Part shown: positions 8,235 to 16,826 of the stretch, piece by piece
Layout: the number at the start of each line of letters is the position of its first letter
Position numbering within the stretch: the stretch's first letter is position 1
Assembly: GCF_947492715.1 (NCBI RefSeq)
Contig: NZ_CANLNS010000005.1
Location: 186,001 to 250,000, forward strand
Direction: 5' to 3'
DNA: 64,000 nucleotides
Source: an uncultured Psychroserpens sp.
GTDB taxonomy: Bacteria > Bacteroidota > Bacteroidia > Flavobacteriales > Flavobacteriaceae
The notes under the pieces: generated by a model
Databases searched by the model: none
Seen by the model: only the letters and a program-made list of their open reading frames with translations
What the model was told of the DNA's origin: nothing
Translations under genes and position numbers: made by a program

Positions 8235-8990
8235 CTATGTGAGTAGTTGCATTAGTTTAATAAAGTCTTCTTTTCGTGATCTTGAAATGCTTACGGTATC
8301 ATTGTTTTTCATAATTATATATCCGCCATCGGCTTTGACATATTTTTTTACTTCTTTCAAATTAATTAAATAGCTGTTATGGACACGCATAAAATCTTGT
8401 TCTAATAGCAAGTTTTCATATTCTTTAAGGTGTTTACTTACTAGTAACTTTTCAGAATTATTTAGAATAAATGCGGTATAGGAGCCTTCGGCTTTACAAT
8501 AAAGAATGTCGTTCACTTCAATAAATTCAATGCCATCAGAAGTTGCTAAACATATCTTATTTAATTGAGGTTTTCGTTGTTTTAAATTTAACATTAACGT
8601 CTCTAGTTGTTTTTTATAGATGTCTTGATTTTTTTTGGTCTGTGCTTTACTAACTGCATTTTGAAGCTCTTCTAGGTCTATAGGTTTTAATAAATAATCC
8701 AATGAACTGAATTTTACAGCTTTAATAGCGTATTGTTCAAAGGCAGTTGTGAAAATCACTTCAAAATTAAGATGTGGAACTTGTTGTAAAACATCAAAAC
8801 CTGTTCCTGTTTGCAGTTCTATATCTAAGAAAATAACGTCGGGTTTTGTGGTTTTGATTGTTTCAACGGCGTCATCTACGCTACCAGCCATACCAACAAC
8901 CTTGATGTCTATGCAAAACTCTTCTAATAGATTTTTTAAAGTTTCTCTACTATGTTTTTCGTCTTCAACTATAACGGCTTTTAAACTCAT
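8235..8990 (-). CDS. LytTR-family response regulator
   Basis: A 251-residue two-component regulator. The receiver domain (residues 1-120) has the acidic pair EDE at 9-11, the phospho-acceptor aspartate at about 56 (VIFLDIEL), the threonine of FTTAFEQYAIKA and the lysine of LLKPIDL. The LytTR DNA-binding domain (about 148-250) shows IEVNDILYCKAEGSYT and FMRVHNSYLINLKEV. It is encoded 5 bases downstream of a LytS-type kinase, its evident partner. A second kinase gene heads the operon. The target genes cannot be told from the sequence. Confidence 0.93.
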   Translation of the reverse strand: MSLKAVIVEDEKHSRETLKNLLEEFCIDIKVVGMAGSVDDAVETIKTTKPDVIFLDIELQTGTGFDVLQQVPHLNFEVIFTTAFEQYAIKAVKFSSLDYLLKPIDLEELQNAVSKAQTKKNQDIYKKQLETLMLNLKQRKPQLNKICLATSDGIEFIEVNDILYCKAEGSYTAFILNNSEKLLVSKHLKEYENLLLEQDFMRVHNSYLINLKEVKKYVKADGGYIIMKNNDTVSISRSRKEDFIKLMQLLT

Positions 8991-8995
8991 AACTT

Positions 8996-10840
8996 CTATT
9001 TTAAAGGGATTTTTACAATAATGGTGGTTCCTAAGGATGCGCCATTTTTATCTTTTTTATCTATTATATCGAGTGTGTTGATGTCGGTTTTTAAGGCATC
9101 CAAACGTTGTTTTGTAACTTCCAATCCTCTCGATTTTTTATCTCTTTTGTGGATGTGTTGTTTATTATTTGAGGCTGTTCTGCCAACACCGTTGTCATCG
9201 ACTTCGCAAATAAGAAGATCATCTTGTGCTCTAAACGTTATGTCTATATTTTTTGGACCTTGATGCTTTGGTAGGAGTCCATGAATTATAGCATTTTCCA
9301 CAAATGGTTGTAATATCATAAAAGGAATTTCAATGGCATTCGCATCAATGGTATCGTCGCAAGAAATAGTATAGGTAAACGCATTGTCAAATCTTAGAGA
9401 TTCTAATTCTAAATAATCTTGAAGCATTTTAATTTCGTCACTTAGAAGTGCGTTAGTTTCAATTGAACTTTCTAAAATGTTGCGGGTGAGGCGACTAAAT
9501 TTTGAAAGGTATTTTAATGTCGAAACTTTATCATTTTTAATGACTAAATGTTGGATAGAGCTTAAAGAGTTAAATATGAAATGTGGATTTATTTGAGCTC
9601 TTAGGGCTTTGGTTTTATTAAGAAAAGCCTCTTCTTGAAACTGTAAACGCTCTTTGTTTTCTTGTTGAAGTTTATAAGTGAGACCAGCAGCAAAAATTAA
9701 AATCTCTAGGCTTGCCCCAGTTATCATATAGATGCGCTCTTGCAAAAACAACATGCCTAATGCACCTATCATATATAAAAAAGAACCAATTACAATAAAA
9801 TATGCAAGTTTGCTTTTTGCTTTAATAAGTAAATATATCATTCCACTCAGACCAAATAAAGACATTATAAGTCGTTCAATATCTAGTAAATATATATGCA
9901 TGCTAAAACTTTTAGTAGCAAAACATAAGGCGTCTAGAATGATAATACCTACGAGCATTGTAGCAATTATTTTGAGTGCAACATGCAACTTTGGATATTC
10001 TACTTTTGTGTTTAAATAGTAGATGATATACAAAATGTAACATAAGTTTATAATAACTTGAGAGATTTGAAAAAAGGCATAGCTAAAGAGATTCATGCCT
10101 CCAAAAAAAGTGTCATACAATCTAAAAATATCTGGAGTTAGATATAAAAAGAGAAATAATATGTATAGGGCGTAAAACAAAAATTCGGTGCGCTTAGAAT
10201 AGAAATAGTACATGATGGTTAGTAGAAACATCACTAGACAAATACCAGTAAACAAGTAAATTGGAATTAATCGATTTAAATCGCGATGAGAATAAAAATT
10301 TTGAATGAGATCTATTTTCAGTTTATTATAATAATAAAACCTCCAATTTGAAACATTGTCAAAAAATGCAACCCTACGTATCTTTAAATAAATATACTTG
10401 TCATTAAAAATGTACGATTCATTAAAAGGAATACCTTGAGAATATAATATAGAGTTACGTTCGGGCTGGTTTTCAAATCGGCCTATTTTTTTTTCTTTAA
10501 CACTATTATTTTCAGAATAGAATATTGATGTGTAACCATATTGCCTGAAACGCAAATACCATGTGCTGTCTGTGGAAATGGTATTTAGCTCTTTTGTGAG
10601 ATCTATTTGAATCCAATAAATACTTGAAGGCTTCGTTTTTTCTGTTATCGTGCTTGGTGATTTAAAAGCACTTACATCAACAAGAAGTTGTTCTAGTGTG
10701 ACATTTTCGTCACTAGTTTTTAATACTTTATAAGGAAGAATTTGACCAACTTTTGATAATATTTTATCATGTTGTCCAAATGCGATAAAGCACTGTAATA
10801 GAGCAACGAACCCGAGCGTTTTTTTGAAATTTTTAGCCAT
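8996..10840 (-). CDS. 7TM sensor histidine kinase, LytS/YehU type
   Basis: A 614-residue kinase. It has a signal peptide (1-22), then an exported beta-rich domain of the 7TMR-DISMED2 type (about 30-165), seven transmembrane helices of 7TMR-DISM type (about 190-385), a short coiled coil and the His_kinase domain. The phospho-accepting histidine is in LRAQINPHFIFNSLSSIQH. The ATPase domain keeps the N box (FVENAIIHGL) and the G1 box DDNGVG, so it should be active. DISMED2 domains are thought to bind carbohydrate-like ligands. The gene lies between the GAF kinase and the LytTR regulator with gaps of 4 and 5 bases. Confidence 0.93.
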   Translation of the reverse strand: MAKNFKKTLGFVALLQCFIAFGQHDKILSKVGQILPYKVLKTSDENVTLEQLLVDVSAFKSPSTITEKTKPSSIYWIQIDLTKELNTISTDSTWYLRFRQYGYTSIFYSENNSVKEKKIGRFENQPERNSILYSQGIPFNESYIFNDKYIYLKIRRVAFFDNVSNWRFYYYNKLKIDLIQNFYSHRDLNRLIPIYLFTGICLVMFLLTIMYYFYSKRTEFLFYALYILFLFLYLTPDIFRLYDTFFGGMNLFSYAFFQISQVIINLCYILYIIYYLNTKVEYPKLHVALKIIATMLVGIIILDALCFATKSFSMHIYLLDIERLIMSLFGLSGMIYLLIKAKSKLAYFIVIGSFLYMIGALGMLFLQERIYMITGASLEILIFAAGLTYKLQQENKERLQFQEEAFLNKTKALRAQINPHFIFNSLSSIQHLVIKNDKVSTLKYLSKFSRLTRNILESSIETNALLSDEIKMLQDYLELESLRFDNAFTYTISCDDTIDANAIEIPFMILQPFVENAIIHGLLPKHQGPKNIDITFRAQDDLLICEVDDNGVGRTASNNKQHIHKRDKKSRGLEVTKQRLDALKTDINTLDIIDKKDKNGASLGTTIIVKIPLK

Positions 10841-10844
10841 ATAG

Positions 10845-12041
10845 TCAAGATAAATTTGGAAGAATTAAAGTAATGTCTCCCCCTTGTTGTGTATCGTTGT
10901 TTACAAAAGTTATATGTTTCTCAATATTGTAATCTTTAACTTTATTAAGCAATCTAATTTGATCTTGCCATGAGATAATATTGTCTCTATATTCTGGTTT
11001 ATAATTACTATCTTTTTTTAAGGTATCATGCCTGTACTTTATGTTCAAAGTTACGTTTGTATCTGTAACTTCAAAATGCACGAAAAGCACTTGGTTTTTA
11101 TGCTGATTATAAACGGCATGTTCAATAATGTTTTCGAATAAAGTTTGAATGATAAAAGACGGAATTACCGCATAATAGGGGCGCTTTATTTCTTCAATTT
11201 TGAATTCAAATTGTTGATCATAGCGCAATTTTTGAAGCTTTAGATACCAATTTAACATGCTCATTTCGTCCTTAAAACTTACAGTGTCATTTTCAAAATT
11301 CTTAAGGTAAAACCTTATAAGTTTACTAAAGATTGACAAGTATTCTAGGGCTAATTTTTTATTTCCAGAGCTTACAAAATATTGTATAGCGTTTAATGCA
11401 TTAAACACAAAATGAGGATTCATTTGAGCACTTAAGGCCTTTAGTTTTAGATCTACTAGTTGTGTCTGAATTTCAATTGAGCGCTCCTGCTGTTGGATGT
11501 ATTTTTTTTGAGCTCTTACCCCTTTTATTTTAATGGCACAAATAGATGAAATGGTAAGTAACATGTGCAAATGGTGCTCTGAGAAAAAATGTTTGTCGGG
11601 ATGTTCACAATCTATGATACCAATTACTTTTCCATCAATTATTATTGGAACACAAACTTCTGAAAGTCTAAATTCATCGTCCATTTTATAGCGTTCATCC
11701 TTTGAGGTATCATGTAATAGTTCTGCAATTCCAGTCTGGGCCACATAACCAACAATTCCTGTGCCAACTGGGCGTTCTACAGGTTCGTAAATTTCAAAAT
11801 CTTTAGGGTTTTTAGGACCATAGGCGGCCTTCTGGACCATAACATTTCTTATATCATCAAGGAGGTAAACCACACAGTCTACAAATCCTAATTTGGAAAT
11901 ACAATTTTTTGCTAAGTCCCAAAGAATCTCTTCTTCATCATCAATACCTAAGAGTGATTCTGAAAAATACATTAAAACATCAGAGAACTTTGTATCTGTT
12001 GTTTCTGGGTATCGTTCAGAATTTTTTGTAATCTTAACCAT
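10845..12041 (-). CDS. GAF-domain LytS-type kinase with degenerate ATP-binding region
   Basis: A 398-residue cytoplasmic protein heading the two-component operon. A GAF domain spans about residues 30-175 (PVGTGIVGYVAQTG, then EVCVPIIIDGKVIGIIDCEH), followed by a coiled coil and a His_kinase domain with the histidine in LSAQMNPHFVFNALNAIQYF. The N box is kept (LFENIIEHAVY), but the DxGxG G1 box expected next is missing; the corresponding strand reads NIKYRHDTLKK. The GL...RL segment is also changed. ATP binding is therefore doubtful, and the protein may act as a cytoplasmic sensor that pairs with, or is phosphorylated by, the adjacent 7TM kinase; that role is inference. Confidence 0.87.
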   Translation of the reverse strand: MVKITKNSERYPETTDTKFSDVLMYFSESLLGIDDEEEILWDLAKNCISKLGFVDCVVYLLDDIRNVMVQKAAYGPKNPKDFEIYEPVERPVGTGIVGYVAQTGIAELLHDTSKDERYKMDDEFRLSEVCVPIIIDGKVIGIIDCEHPDKHFFSEHHLHMLLTISSICAIKIKGVRAQKKYIQQQERSIEIQTQLVDLKLKALSAQMNPHFVFNALNAIQYFVSSGNKKLALEYLSIFSKLIRFYLKNFENDTVSFKDEMSMLNWYLKLQKLRYDQQFEFKIEEIKRPYYAVIPSFIIQTLFENIIEHAVYNQHKNQVLFVHFEVTDTNVTLNIKYRHDTLKKDSNYKPEYRDNIISWQDQIRLLNKVKDYNIEKHITFVNNDTQQGGDITLILPNLS

Positions 12042-12121
12042 GATGTCTTAACGGCTTAAAAGAAGTTGAATTTAGGTATTATTTTTTAAGAATTATAATT
12101 CGGTTTTTGAATAGCTAAAAA

Positions 12122-12154
12122 TGACCACTGCAATAGTTTGTATTGCAGTGGTCA
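12122..12154 (-). terminator. Terminator of the lipoprotein gene
   Basis: A perfect 14-base stem (TGACCACTGCAATA with its complement) encloses a 5-base loop and is followed by TTTTT on the minus strand, 14 bases after the lipoprotein stop. Confidence 0.88.
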
Positions 12155-12168
12155 AAGCGTTAATGTTT

Positions 12169-13200
12169 TTATTGCGTGATATACATGTCCATGGTCATGT
12201 AGACTTCGCTGTTATTTATAACTTCGTAGTATGTTACTTTAAAAAGAGCGATTCTGTTATCGTCGGTCTTCATAGCATATAACTTGTCTTGACCAATGTT
12301 TTTCATTTTCTCTTGATGCTCATTAAAAGAAGCATTATTGTAAAGCGACTCGATTTCAAAAGTGTCATAGATATTTAATGTGTTGAAATTTGTAGTCTCA
12401 TCATTGATTTCCTTAAATTTTGTATTAGACTTATTTTGTATGTCATCAACAATGTCTGTATTACCAACGGCACTCGCTGATGATATGTAAATGCCATCAA
12501 CTTCATTTACACTAATTACAGCAGCAATTTTATCGTTTATTTGTTCGTTAATGACTCTATTTAAGTTAACACCACCAACTTCTAGACCATCTACTTGCAT
12601 AAATTGAGCGATACTCATATTATCTGGTTGAGCTGGTAAGCGCGTTTCCATAAAGATAGTCTCTACATATTGCATAGCGTCTTTTACTTCGGCTTCTGCA
12701 AAATCTAATGTTTCTACATTATTGTTTGAATCGATAACTTCTGCAATAAAATAAAGGTCTTTGTCAATATCAATTTCTGTGAAAATATAGCTTAAGTTGT
12801 GTGTATAAGTGTTACTGCCATCTACATAATTTGGACTGTTTATGTCAAAGCTAATGTAAGAAGACTGGACACCATCAACCACCTTATAGATATTCAATGC
12901 TACAAAACCTTCAGGAGCAGTGGCTTTTACTGTATGTTGTAAACTTCCGAACCCTGGAGCTCCAACCACACCTTTAAATAAATCTTCACTACCACTTACT
13001 AAAGTTAATGATGGTAAAATATCTGGATTAACAACAACCTCTTCTTCTGGCGTAATTGGAGAATCGTCTTTACTGCAACTTGTTAGCGTACTAAATGCAA
13101 GTAGCATGTAAATGATTACCGTTGTAGACAATGAATAAAACTTAACTTTTTTTATAGCTGTATTTGCGATACTTCTATTTGTTTTAACTAATGATTTCAT
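12169..13200 (-). CDS. Predicted lipoprotein of unknown function
   Basis: A 343-residue protein with a long basic N-terminus, a hydrophobic segment and a lipobox LTSC with the lipidated cysteine at about residue 42, followed by SKDDS. The mature part begins with an immunoglobulin-like stretch (residues about 65-160, with TVKATAPEGFVALNIYKVVDG), as in surface lipoproteins of this phylum. A second half from about 170 contains QFMQVDGLEVGGVNLNRVIN and the C-terminus KVTYYEVINNSEVYMTMDMY. No catalytic motif is recognised. It is a single-gene unit with a -7 box at 13233-13240 (TAAGTTTG on the minus strand) and a strong terminator. Confidence 0.78.
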   Translation of the reverse strand: MKSLVKTNRSIANTAIKKVKFYSLSTTVIIYMLLAFSTLTSCSKDDSPITPEEEVVVNPDILPSLTLVSGSEDLFKGVVGAPGFGSLQHTVKATAPEGFVALNIYKVVDGVQSSYISFDINSPNYVDGSNTYTHNLSYIFTEIDIDKDLYFIAEVIDSNNNVETLDFAEAEVKDAMQYVETIFMETRLPAQPDNMSIAQFMQVDGLEVGGVNLNRVINEQINDKIAAVISVNEVDGIYISSASAVGNTDIVDDIQNKSNTKFKEINDETTNFNTLNIYDTFEIESLYNNASFNEHQEKMKNIGQDKLYAMKTDDNRIALFKVTYYEVINNSEVYMTMDMYITQ

Positions 13201-13232
13201 AATAAAATGTTTTTAAATGTTTTTTGATGAAG

Positions 13233-13240
13233 CAAACTTA
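13233..13240 (-). promoter_or_regulatory. -7 box of the lipoprotein gene
   Basis: The minus strand reads TAAGTTTG, matching TAnnTTTG, 33 bases above the start codon; the -33 element is weak. Confidence 0.45.
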
Positions 13241-13415
13241 CGGTGATGTCAGGTTTGATTTTTACGTGAATTGATAAATGGTGTTTTAGACTTGATATTT
13301 GGTAATTCTGCTTTTTTAGGCACTTTAATACGTTCTTTTTTTTAAGAGTATAGCAATCCATCAATTGAAAAACGCCGTTTATCAATTTCGAAAAGAAATG
13401 GGTGATGTTTACCTA

Positions 13416-13423
13416 TAGATTTG
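13416..13423 (+). promoter_or_regulatory. -7 box of the T9SS protein / S74 repeat protein operon
   Basis: TAGATTTG matches TAnnTTTG 28 bases before the ATG at 13451. It overlaps an upstream in-frame ATG at 13421 and so argues against that start. Confidence 0.5.
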
Positions 13424-13450
13424 TTCCAGAAATTAAAAAACAACAACATT

Positions 13451-13945
13451 ATGCGAACACAATTACTTATGTTTTTTTTATTGCTCATATCGTTAACAAC
13501 TTCTGCTCAAAGTATTTCTAAGCAAGTTATTGGAAGCACTGGAAGTCTCATAGTAAATGAAACTTATTCAATCAACTTCACAACAGGAGAGTCCGTTGTA
13601 GGATTGGTGCAAAATAATGCGACAATCCATCAAGGATTTTGGGCATTTTTAATTAACGACGAAACTTTAAGTGTAGCAACCGCTTCAGCACTAATTAACG
13701 AGATAACATATTATCCAAATCCAGTGATAGATCAATTGACTATCAATTTTACTAATGACATATCAGGCCAGTACTATATTGCTTTCTACGATATTTTAGG
13801 TAAGAAATTATTAAGTAGAAATTTAGATACAAATGTTAGGCAACATATAATAAATATGAGTTCACTTTCCAAGGGAGTATATCTCATGCGTATTTCATCA
13901 ATAACGAACAGCTTCAATAAAACAACAAAAATCATAAAAAACTAA
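13451..13945 (+). CDS. Secreted T9SS-sorted protein, unknown function
   Basis: A 164-residue exported protein with a signal peptide (MRTQLLMFFLLLISLTTSAQ), a short beta-rich central part (GSTGSLIVNETYSINFTTGE, then QGFWAFL) and a C-terminal T9SS type A sorting domain from about residue 85 (YYPNPVIDQLTI, FYDILGKKLLSRNL, SLSKGVYLMRI). The final residues KTTKIIKN fit the basic end of such domains. Type IX secretion would carry it across the outer membrane. It is followed after 4 bases by the 680-residue repeat protein, so the two are one operon and may form one surface structure. Confidence 0.83.
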   Translation: MRTQLLMFFLLLISLTTSAQSISKQVIGSTGSLIVNETYSINFTTGESVVGLVQNNATIHQGFWAFLINDETLSVATASALINEITYYPNPVIDQLTINFTNDISGQYYIAFYDILGKKLLSRNLDTNVRQHIINMSSLSKGVYLMRISSITNSFNKTTKIIKN

Positions 13946-13949
13946 AATC

Positions 13950-15992
13950 ATGAACTTTTTAAAGAAAAATAGCAAACGTCATGGTATCTATAATAATACT
14001 GTGAATAGAGAACAATTATTTAACATCAAACTTGTAGTATCTCTTCTAGTTTTACTTGTAAGTACAATTGGCTTTGCTCAGCAAGGAGTCAATTATCAAG
14101 GCGTTGCCCGTGATGCCGAAGGTCAACTTTTATCTAATACGGAGATTGATTTGAAATTTAATATAAAAATTAATGCGCCTGACGGCGACGCTGTATATAG
14201 TGAAACGTTTACTGTTATGACCGATATTAATGGTGTGTTTTCAACTGTTATTGGTGAAGGAATGCCAGTGCTTAATTTAATTGAAAATGTAAATTGGGCT
14301 GAAGACAGACATTTCCTGAATGTTTGGCTCAATAATGAAGAAATTGGCACTACCGAGTTTATGGCAACACCATATGCTAATGCCATGGGAAAATGGCAGG
14401 CTCATGTAAATGGAGTAACGCCTAAAGGAACTGGAGGTTCAATATACATTGGAGATGATGCTGGAGAAGAAGATGAACTCGTAGATAATCACAATATTGG
14501 ATTAGGTGAAAATGCATTAAATGAAAATACTGAAGGTAAGAATAATGTTGCTTTAGGATTTGAGGCATTAAAAATAAATAGAGGCGGAAATCATAATGTT
14601 GCCATAGGAAAACAATCCCTTGACAATAATATTACTGGTAATAGCAATATTGCATTAGGAGGGCAATCAATGGGAGCTAATACCGTTGGAAGCCATAACA
14701 TTGCATTTGGATGGCAATCATTACTAGTTAATACTGAAGGGAATAATAATATCGCTTTTGGCGAGCATGCAATGGTATCTAATACTATTGGTAATAATAA
14801 TTTTGCAGGAGGATATAGGTCATTATTTAGTAATACTGAAGGTGTTGATAATATAGCATTAGGTTATCGCGCCTTAAGAGATAATACCTTAGGAAGTGAT
14901 AATATTGCTTTTGGACATGAAACTTTGTTTAGTAATACAGACGGCATAAGAAATATTGCTTTTGGTCCAGGTGCTTTATATTCTAATCAAACTGGAGGAA
15001 ACAACTTTGCGTCTGGATATAATACGTTACACGAAAATACTTCCGGAGGTGGAAACATTGGGATTGGACTATTTGCCATGCACGAAAATATTAGTGGGAA
15101 CCATAACGTTGCTTTAGGAGGATTTTCATTACGAGATCATATTTCAGGAGATAATAATGTGAGTGTTGGATATAGAACGATGTGGAATAATGAAACAGGT
15201 GAGGGCAATATTGCTCTTGGAGAGGAAGCACTTATTTTGAATACGATTGGGGATTTTAATACTGTTATTGGAACTGAAGCAGGGCACGATGCCTTGGGAG
15301 ATAGAAATGTTTTTATAGGCTATCGCGCTGGTTATCATGAAGAAGGTAGTAATAAGTTATATATTGATAACTCTTCTGTGACCACACCTTTAATTTATGG
15401 GGATTTTGAAACAAATCAAATTGGTCTATTTTCAAAAGTTGGAATAAATATGCATCATTCTAATGTACCACTAAACATTGTTGGTGGATTCGATGTGACA
15501 TTAGACAACCCATCTGGTCAATTGGTTTTAGGCTTGGAAACAGGTTCAAATTTAGCTTTGGATAATAATGAAATTCAAGCAAGAAATAATGAGACAGCGT
15601 CCGATTTGTACTTACAAAATGAAGGTGGTAATGTTAGAGTAGGAGGGGCCATTGTACATGCTTCCGATAGACGTTTGAAAAGGGATATAGATAATATTTC
15701 CTATGGATTAAATGATATTTTAAAATTACGTCCAACAGAGTATTTCTGGAAAGGTAAAAATCAAGAATACAAGTCTTTAGGATTAATCGCTCAAGAAGTA
15801 GAAAGTGTTATTGAAAATGTAGTGACCTATGATAAAGAAGAAGACAAATATGGAGTTAGTTATACAGAATTAATTCCAGTACTAATTAAAGCCTTGCAAG
15901 AGCAACAAGATATTATTAATAAACAGAACAAAACTATTGAAAGTTTTGAAAATAGATTATCAGCTTTAGAAAGGGACTTGAGCAATAAATAA
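13950..15992 (+). CDS. Exported repeat protein with C-terminal S74 self-cleaving chaperone domain
   Basis: A 680-residue protein in four parts. An N-terminal signal segment (hydrophobic about 27-43, ending STIGFAQQG, after a 25-residue extension) leads into a beta-rich domain starting NYQGVARDAEGQLLSN (about 46-150), typical of these Bacteroidota proteins. Fifteen consecutive 17-residue repeats follow (182-436). The C-terminal part is a Peptidase_S74 intramolecular chaperone with SDRRLKRD: a serine at 572 and lysine at 577, the spacing of the known Ser/Lys dyad that cuts just before the serine. A short coiled coil ends the protein. Such domains trimerise phage tail spikes and then release themselves. 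There is no T9SS domain and no membrane anchor. By analogy it would form a trimeric fibre; location and partner are inference. Confidence 0.87.
   Translation: MNFLKKNSKRHGIYNNTVNREQLFNIKLVVSLLVLLVSTIGFAQQGVNYQGVARDAEGQLLSNTEIDLKFNIKINAPDGDAVYSETFTVMTDINGVFSTVIGEGMPVLNLIENVNWAEDRHFLNVWLNNEEIGTTEFMATPYANAMGKWQAHVNGVTPKGTGGSIYIGDDAGEEDELVDNHNIGLGENALNENTEGKNNVALGFEALKINRGGNHNVAIGKQSLDNNITGNSNIALGGQSMGANTVGSHNIAFGWQSLLVNTEGNNNIAFGEHAMVSNTIGNNNFAGGYRSLFSNTEGVDNIALGYRALRDNTLGSDNIAFGHETLFSNTDGIRNIAFGPGALYSNQTGGNNFASGYNTLHENTSGGGNIGIGLFAMHENISGNHNVALGGFSLRDHISGDNNVSVGYRTMWNNETGEGNIALGEEALILNTIGDFNTVIGTEAGHDALGDRNVFIGYRAGYHEEGSNKLYIDNSSVTTPLIYGDFETNQIGLFSKVGINMHHSNVPLNIVGGFDVTLDNPSGQLVLGLETGSNLALDNNEIQARNNETASDLYLQNEGGNVRVGGAIVHASDRRLKRDIDNISYGLNDILKLRPTEYFWKGKNQEYKSLGLIAQEVESVIENVVTYDKEEDKYGVSYTELIPVLIKALQEQQDIINKQNKTIESFENRLSALERDLSNK
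14493..15257 (+). repeat. Fifteen in-frame 51-base repeats encoding 17-residue units
   Basis: Fifteen consecutive units of exactly 17 codons fit N-[IV]-A-[LF]-G-x-x-[AS]-[LM]-x-x-N-T-x-G-x-x, for example NIALGYRALRDNTLGSD. Two looser units follow to about 15350. The pattern resembles the left-handed beta-roll of YadA-type trimeric heads. The DNA copies have diverged, so the selection is at the protein level. Confidence 0.9.
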
Positions 15993-16013
15993 TAGTTTTT
16001 GTTTATTTTTAAT

Positions 16014-16041
16014 GGAGGCTGTTAATGTTATTTCAACCTCC
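16014..16041 (+). terminator. Possible terminator after the S74 repeat protein
   Basis: GGAG and GTT pair with AAC and CTCC around a loop, with a small bulge, followed by the pyrimidine-rich TTTCTTTTC. It is a weak hairpin, but in the right place, 22 bases after the stop. Confidence 0.4.
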
Positions 16042-16067
16042 TTTCTTTTCTTATTATATTTAAAGCT

Positions 16068-16616
16068 ATGAGTAATAATAGATTTCATGTTAGAGAGATG
16101 ACTATTGATGACCTCGAACATTTTATTAATTATTGGTTGGAAGCTACGCCCGAGTTTTTAAGCAAAATGGGAGTAGATGTCGATAAAAGACCGCAAAGAG
16201 ATGCACTCTTTAAATTGGTTGTAGATCAATTTAAAGTGCCATTAGAACTCAGGAAAAACTACTTTCTTTTTTGGCTCTTAGATGACAAACCAGTAGGTTA
16301 TTCTAATATTAATCAAATTGAGTTTAGTAAACAGGCATTTATGCATTTACATTTATGGCAACCAGAAAATAGACAAAGAGGATTAGGAATGACATTCATT
16401 AAAAAATCGCTGCCTTTTTATTTTGAAAACTTTAAATTAAAATCACTCCTTTGCGAACCATATGCTCTAAACCCAGCACCAAATAGAGTCGTTGAAAAAA
16501 TTGGCTTTCAATTTGTAAAAACCTATAGAACCATTCCAGGCGCATCAAATTTTGAACAATTTGTGAGTCAATGGAAGTTGTCTAAGGCAGCTTTTGAGAA
16601 AATTATAGAGTCCTAA
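16068..16616 (+). CDS. GNAT-family N-acetyltransferase
   Basis: A 182-residue acetyltransferase. The acetyl-CoA-binding motif A reads HLHLWQPENRQRGLGMTFIK (about residues 93-112) with the required RxxGxG pattern, and the C-terminal motif B shows NPAPNRVVEKIGFQFVKTYR. Substrate cannot be told; the shape RIMK-like (VVEKIGF) is common to protein and small-molecule acetylases. It stands alone on the plus strand between the repeat-protein operon and purL. Confidence 0.85.
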   Translation: MSNNRFHVREMTIDDLEHFINYWLEATPEFLSKMGVDVDKRPQRDALFKLVVDQFKVPLELRKNYFLFWLLDDKPVGYSNINQIEFSKQAFMHLHLWQPENRQRGLGMTFIKKSLPFYFENFKLKSLLCEPYALNPAPNRVVEKIGFQFVKTYRTIPGASNFEQFVSQWKLSKAAFEKIIES

Positions 16617-16789
16617 TGAGGTAGTAGATTTGCGTAATGTTATCTATCAAATGAAAACAACCATCTATCAATTAAAGGCGTAGTGTAGTTTACAAATGTT
16701 ATAAGTTTGAAGAGCTATTAATAAAGACCGTTAAATCGGTAGTATTAAGTTTGTCACTTAATTAGGGGGCTTTTTAAGTACATAAAAGT

Positions 16790-16820
16790 AAAGGCGTTAT
16801 TTGTAATGAATAACGCCTTT
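16790..16820 (-). terminator. Terminator of purL
   Basis: A perfect 12-base stem (AAAGGCGTTATT with its complement) and 7-base loop lie 6 bases downstream of the purL stop. T-rich sequence follows on both strands, so it may also end transcripts from the GNAT side. Confidence 0.8.
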
Positions 16821-16826
16821 ATAATT

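Noticed and set aside
8161-8373. A 70-codon frame on the plus strand in the AraC/LytTR gap
   Set aside because: Most of it is antisense to the LytTR gene and it has no independent support.
13197-13385. A 62-codon frame on the minus strand upstream of the lipoprotein gene
   Set aside because: It overlaps the -7 box and the start of the lipoprotein gene, has low-complexity content and no signal, domain or ribosome-binding site.
14493-15257. A 51-base periodicity that could suggest a CRISPR-like or satellite repeat
   Set aside because: The units are in frame with a protein, the DNA copies are diverged, and there are no conserved direct repeats separated by unique spacers.
13950-15992. Possible type V trimeric autotransporter because of YadA-like head repeats
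   Set aside because: There is no C-terminal YadA membrane anchor; the C-terminus is an S74 chaperone domain followed by a short coiled coil.
16617-16789. Possible small RNA or attachment site between the GNAT gene and the purL terminator
   Set aside because: There is a short ACCG/CGGT hairpin but no promoter, no T run and no repeated flank; nothing supports a functional element.
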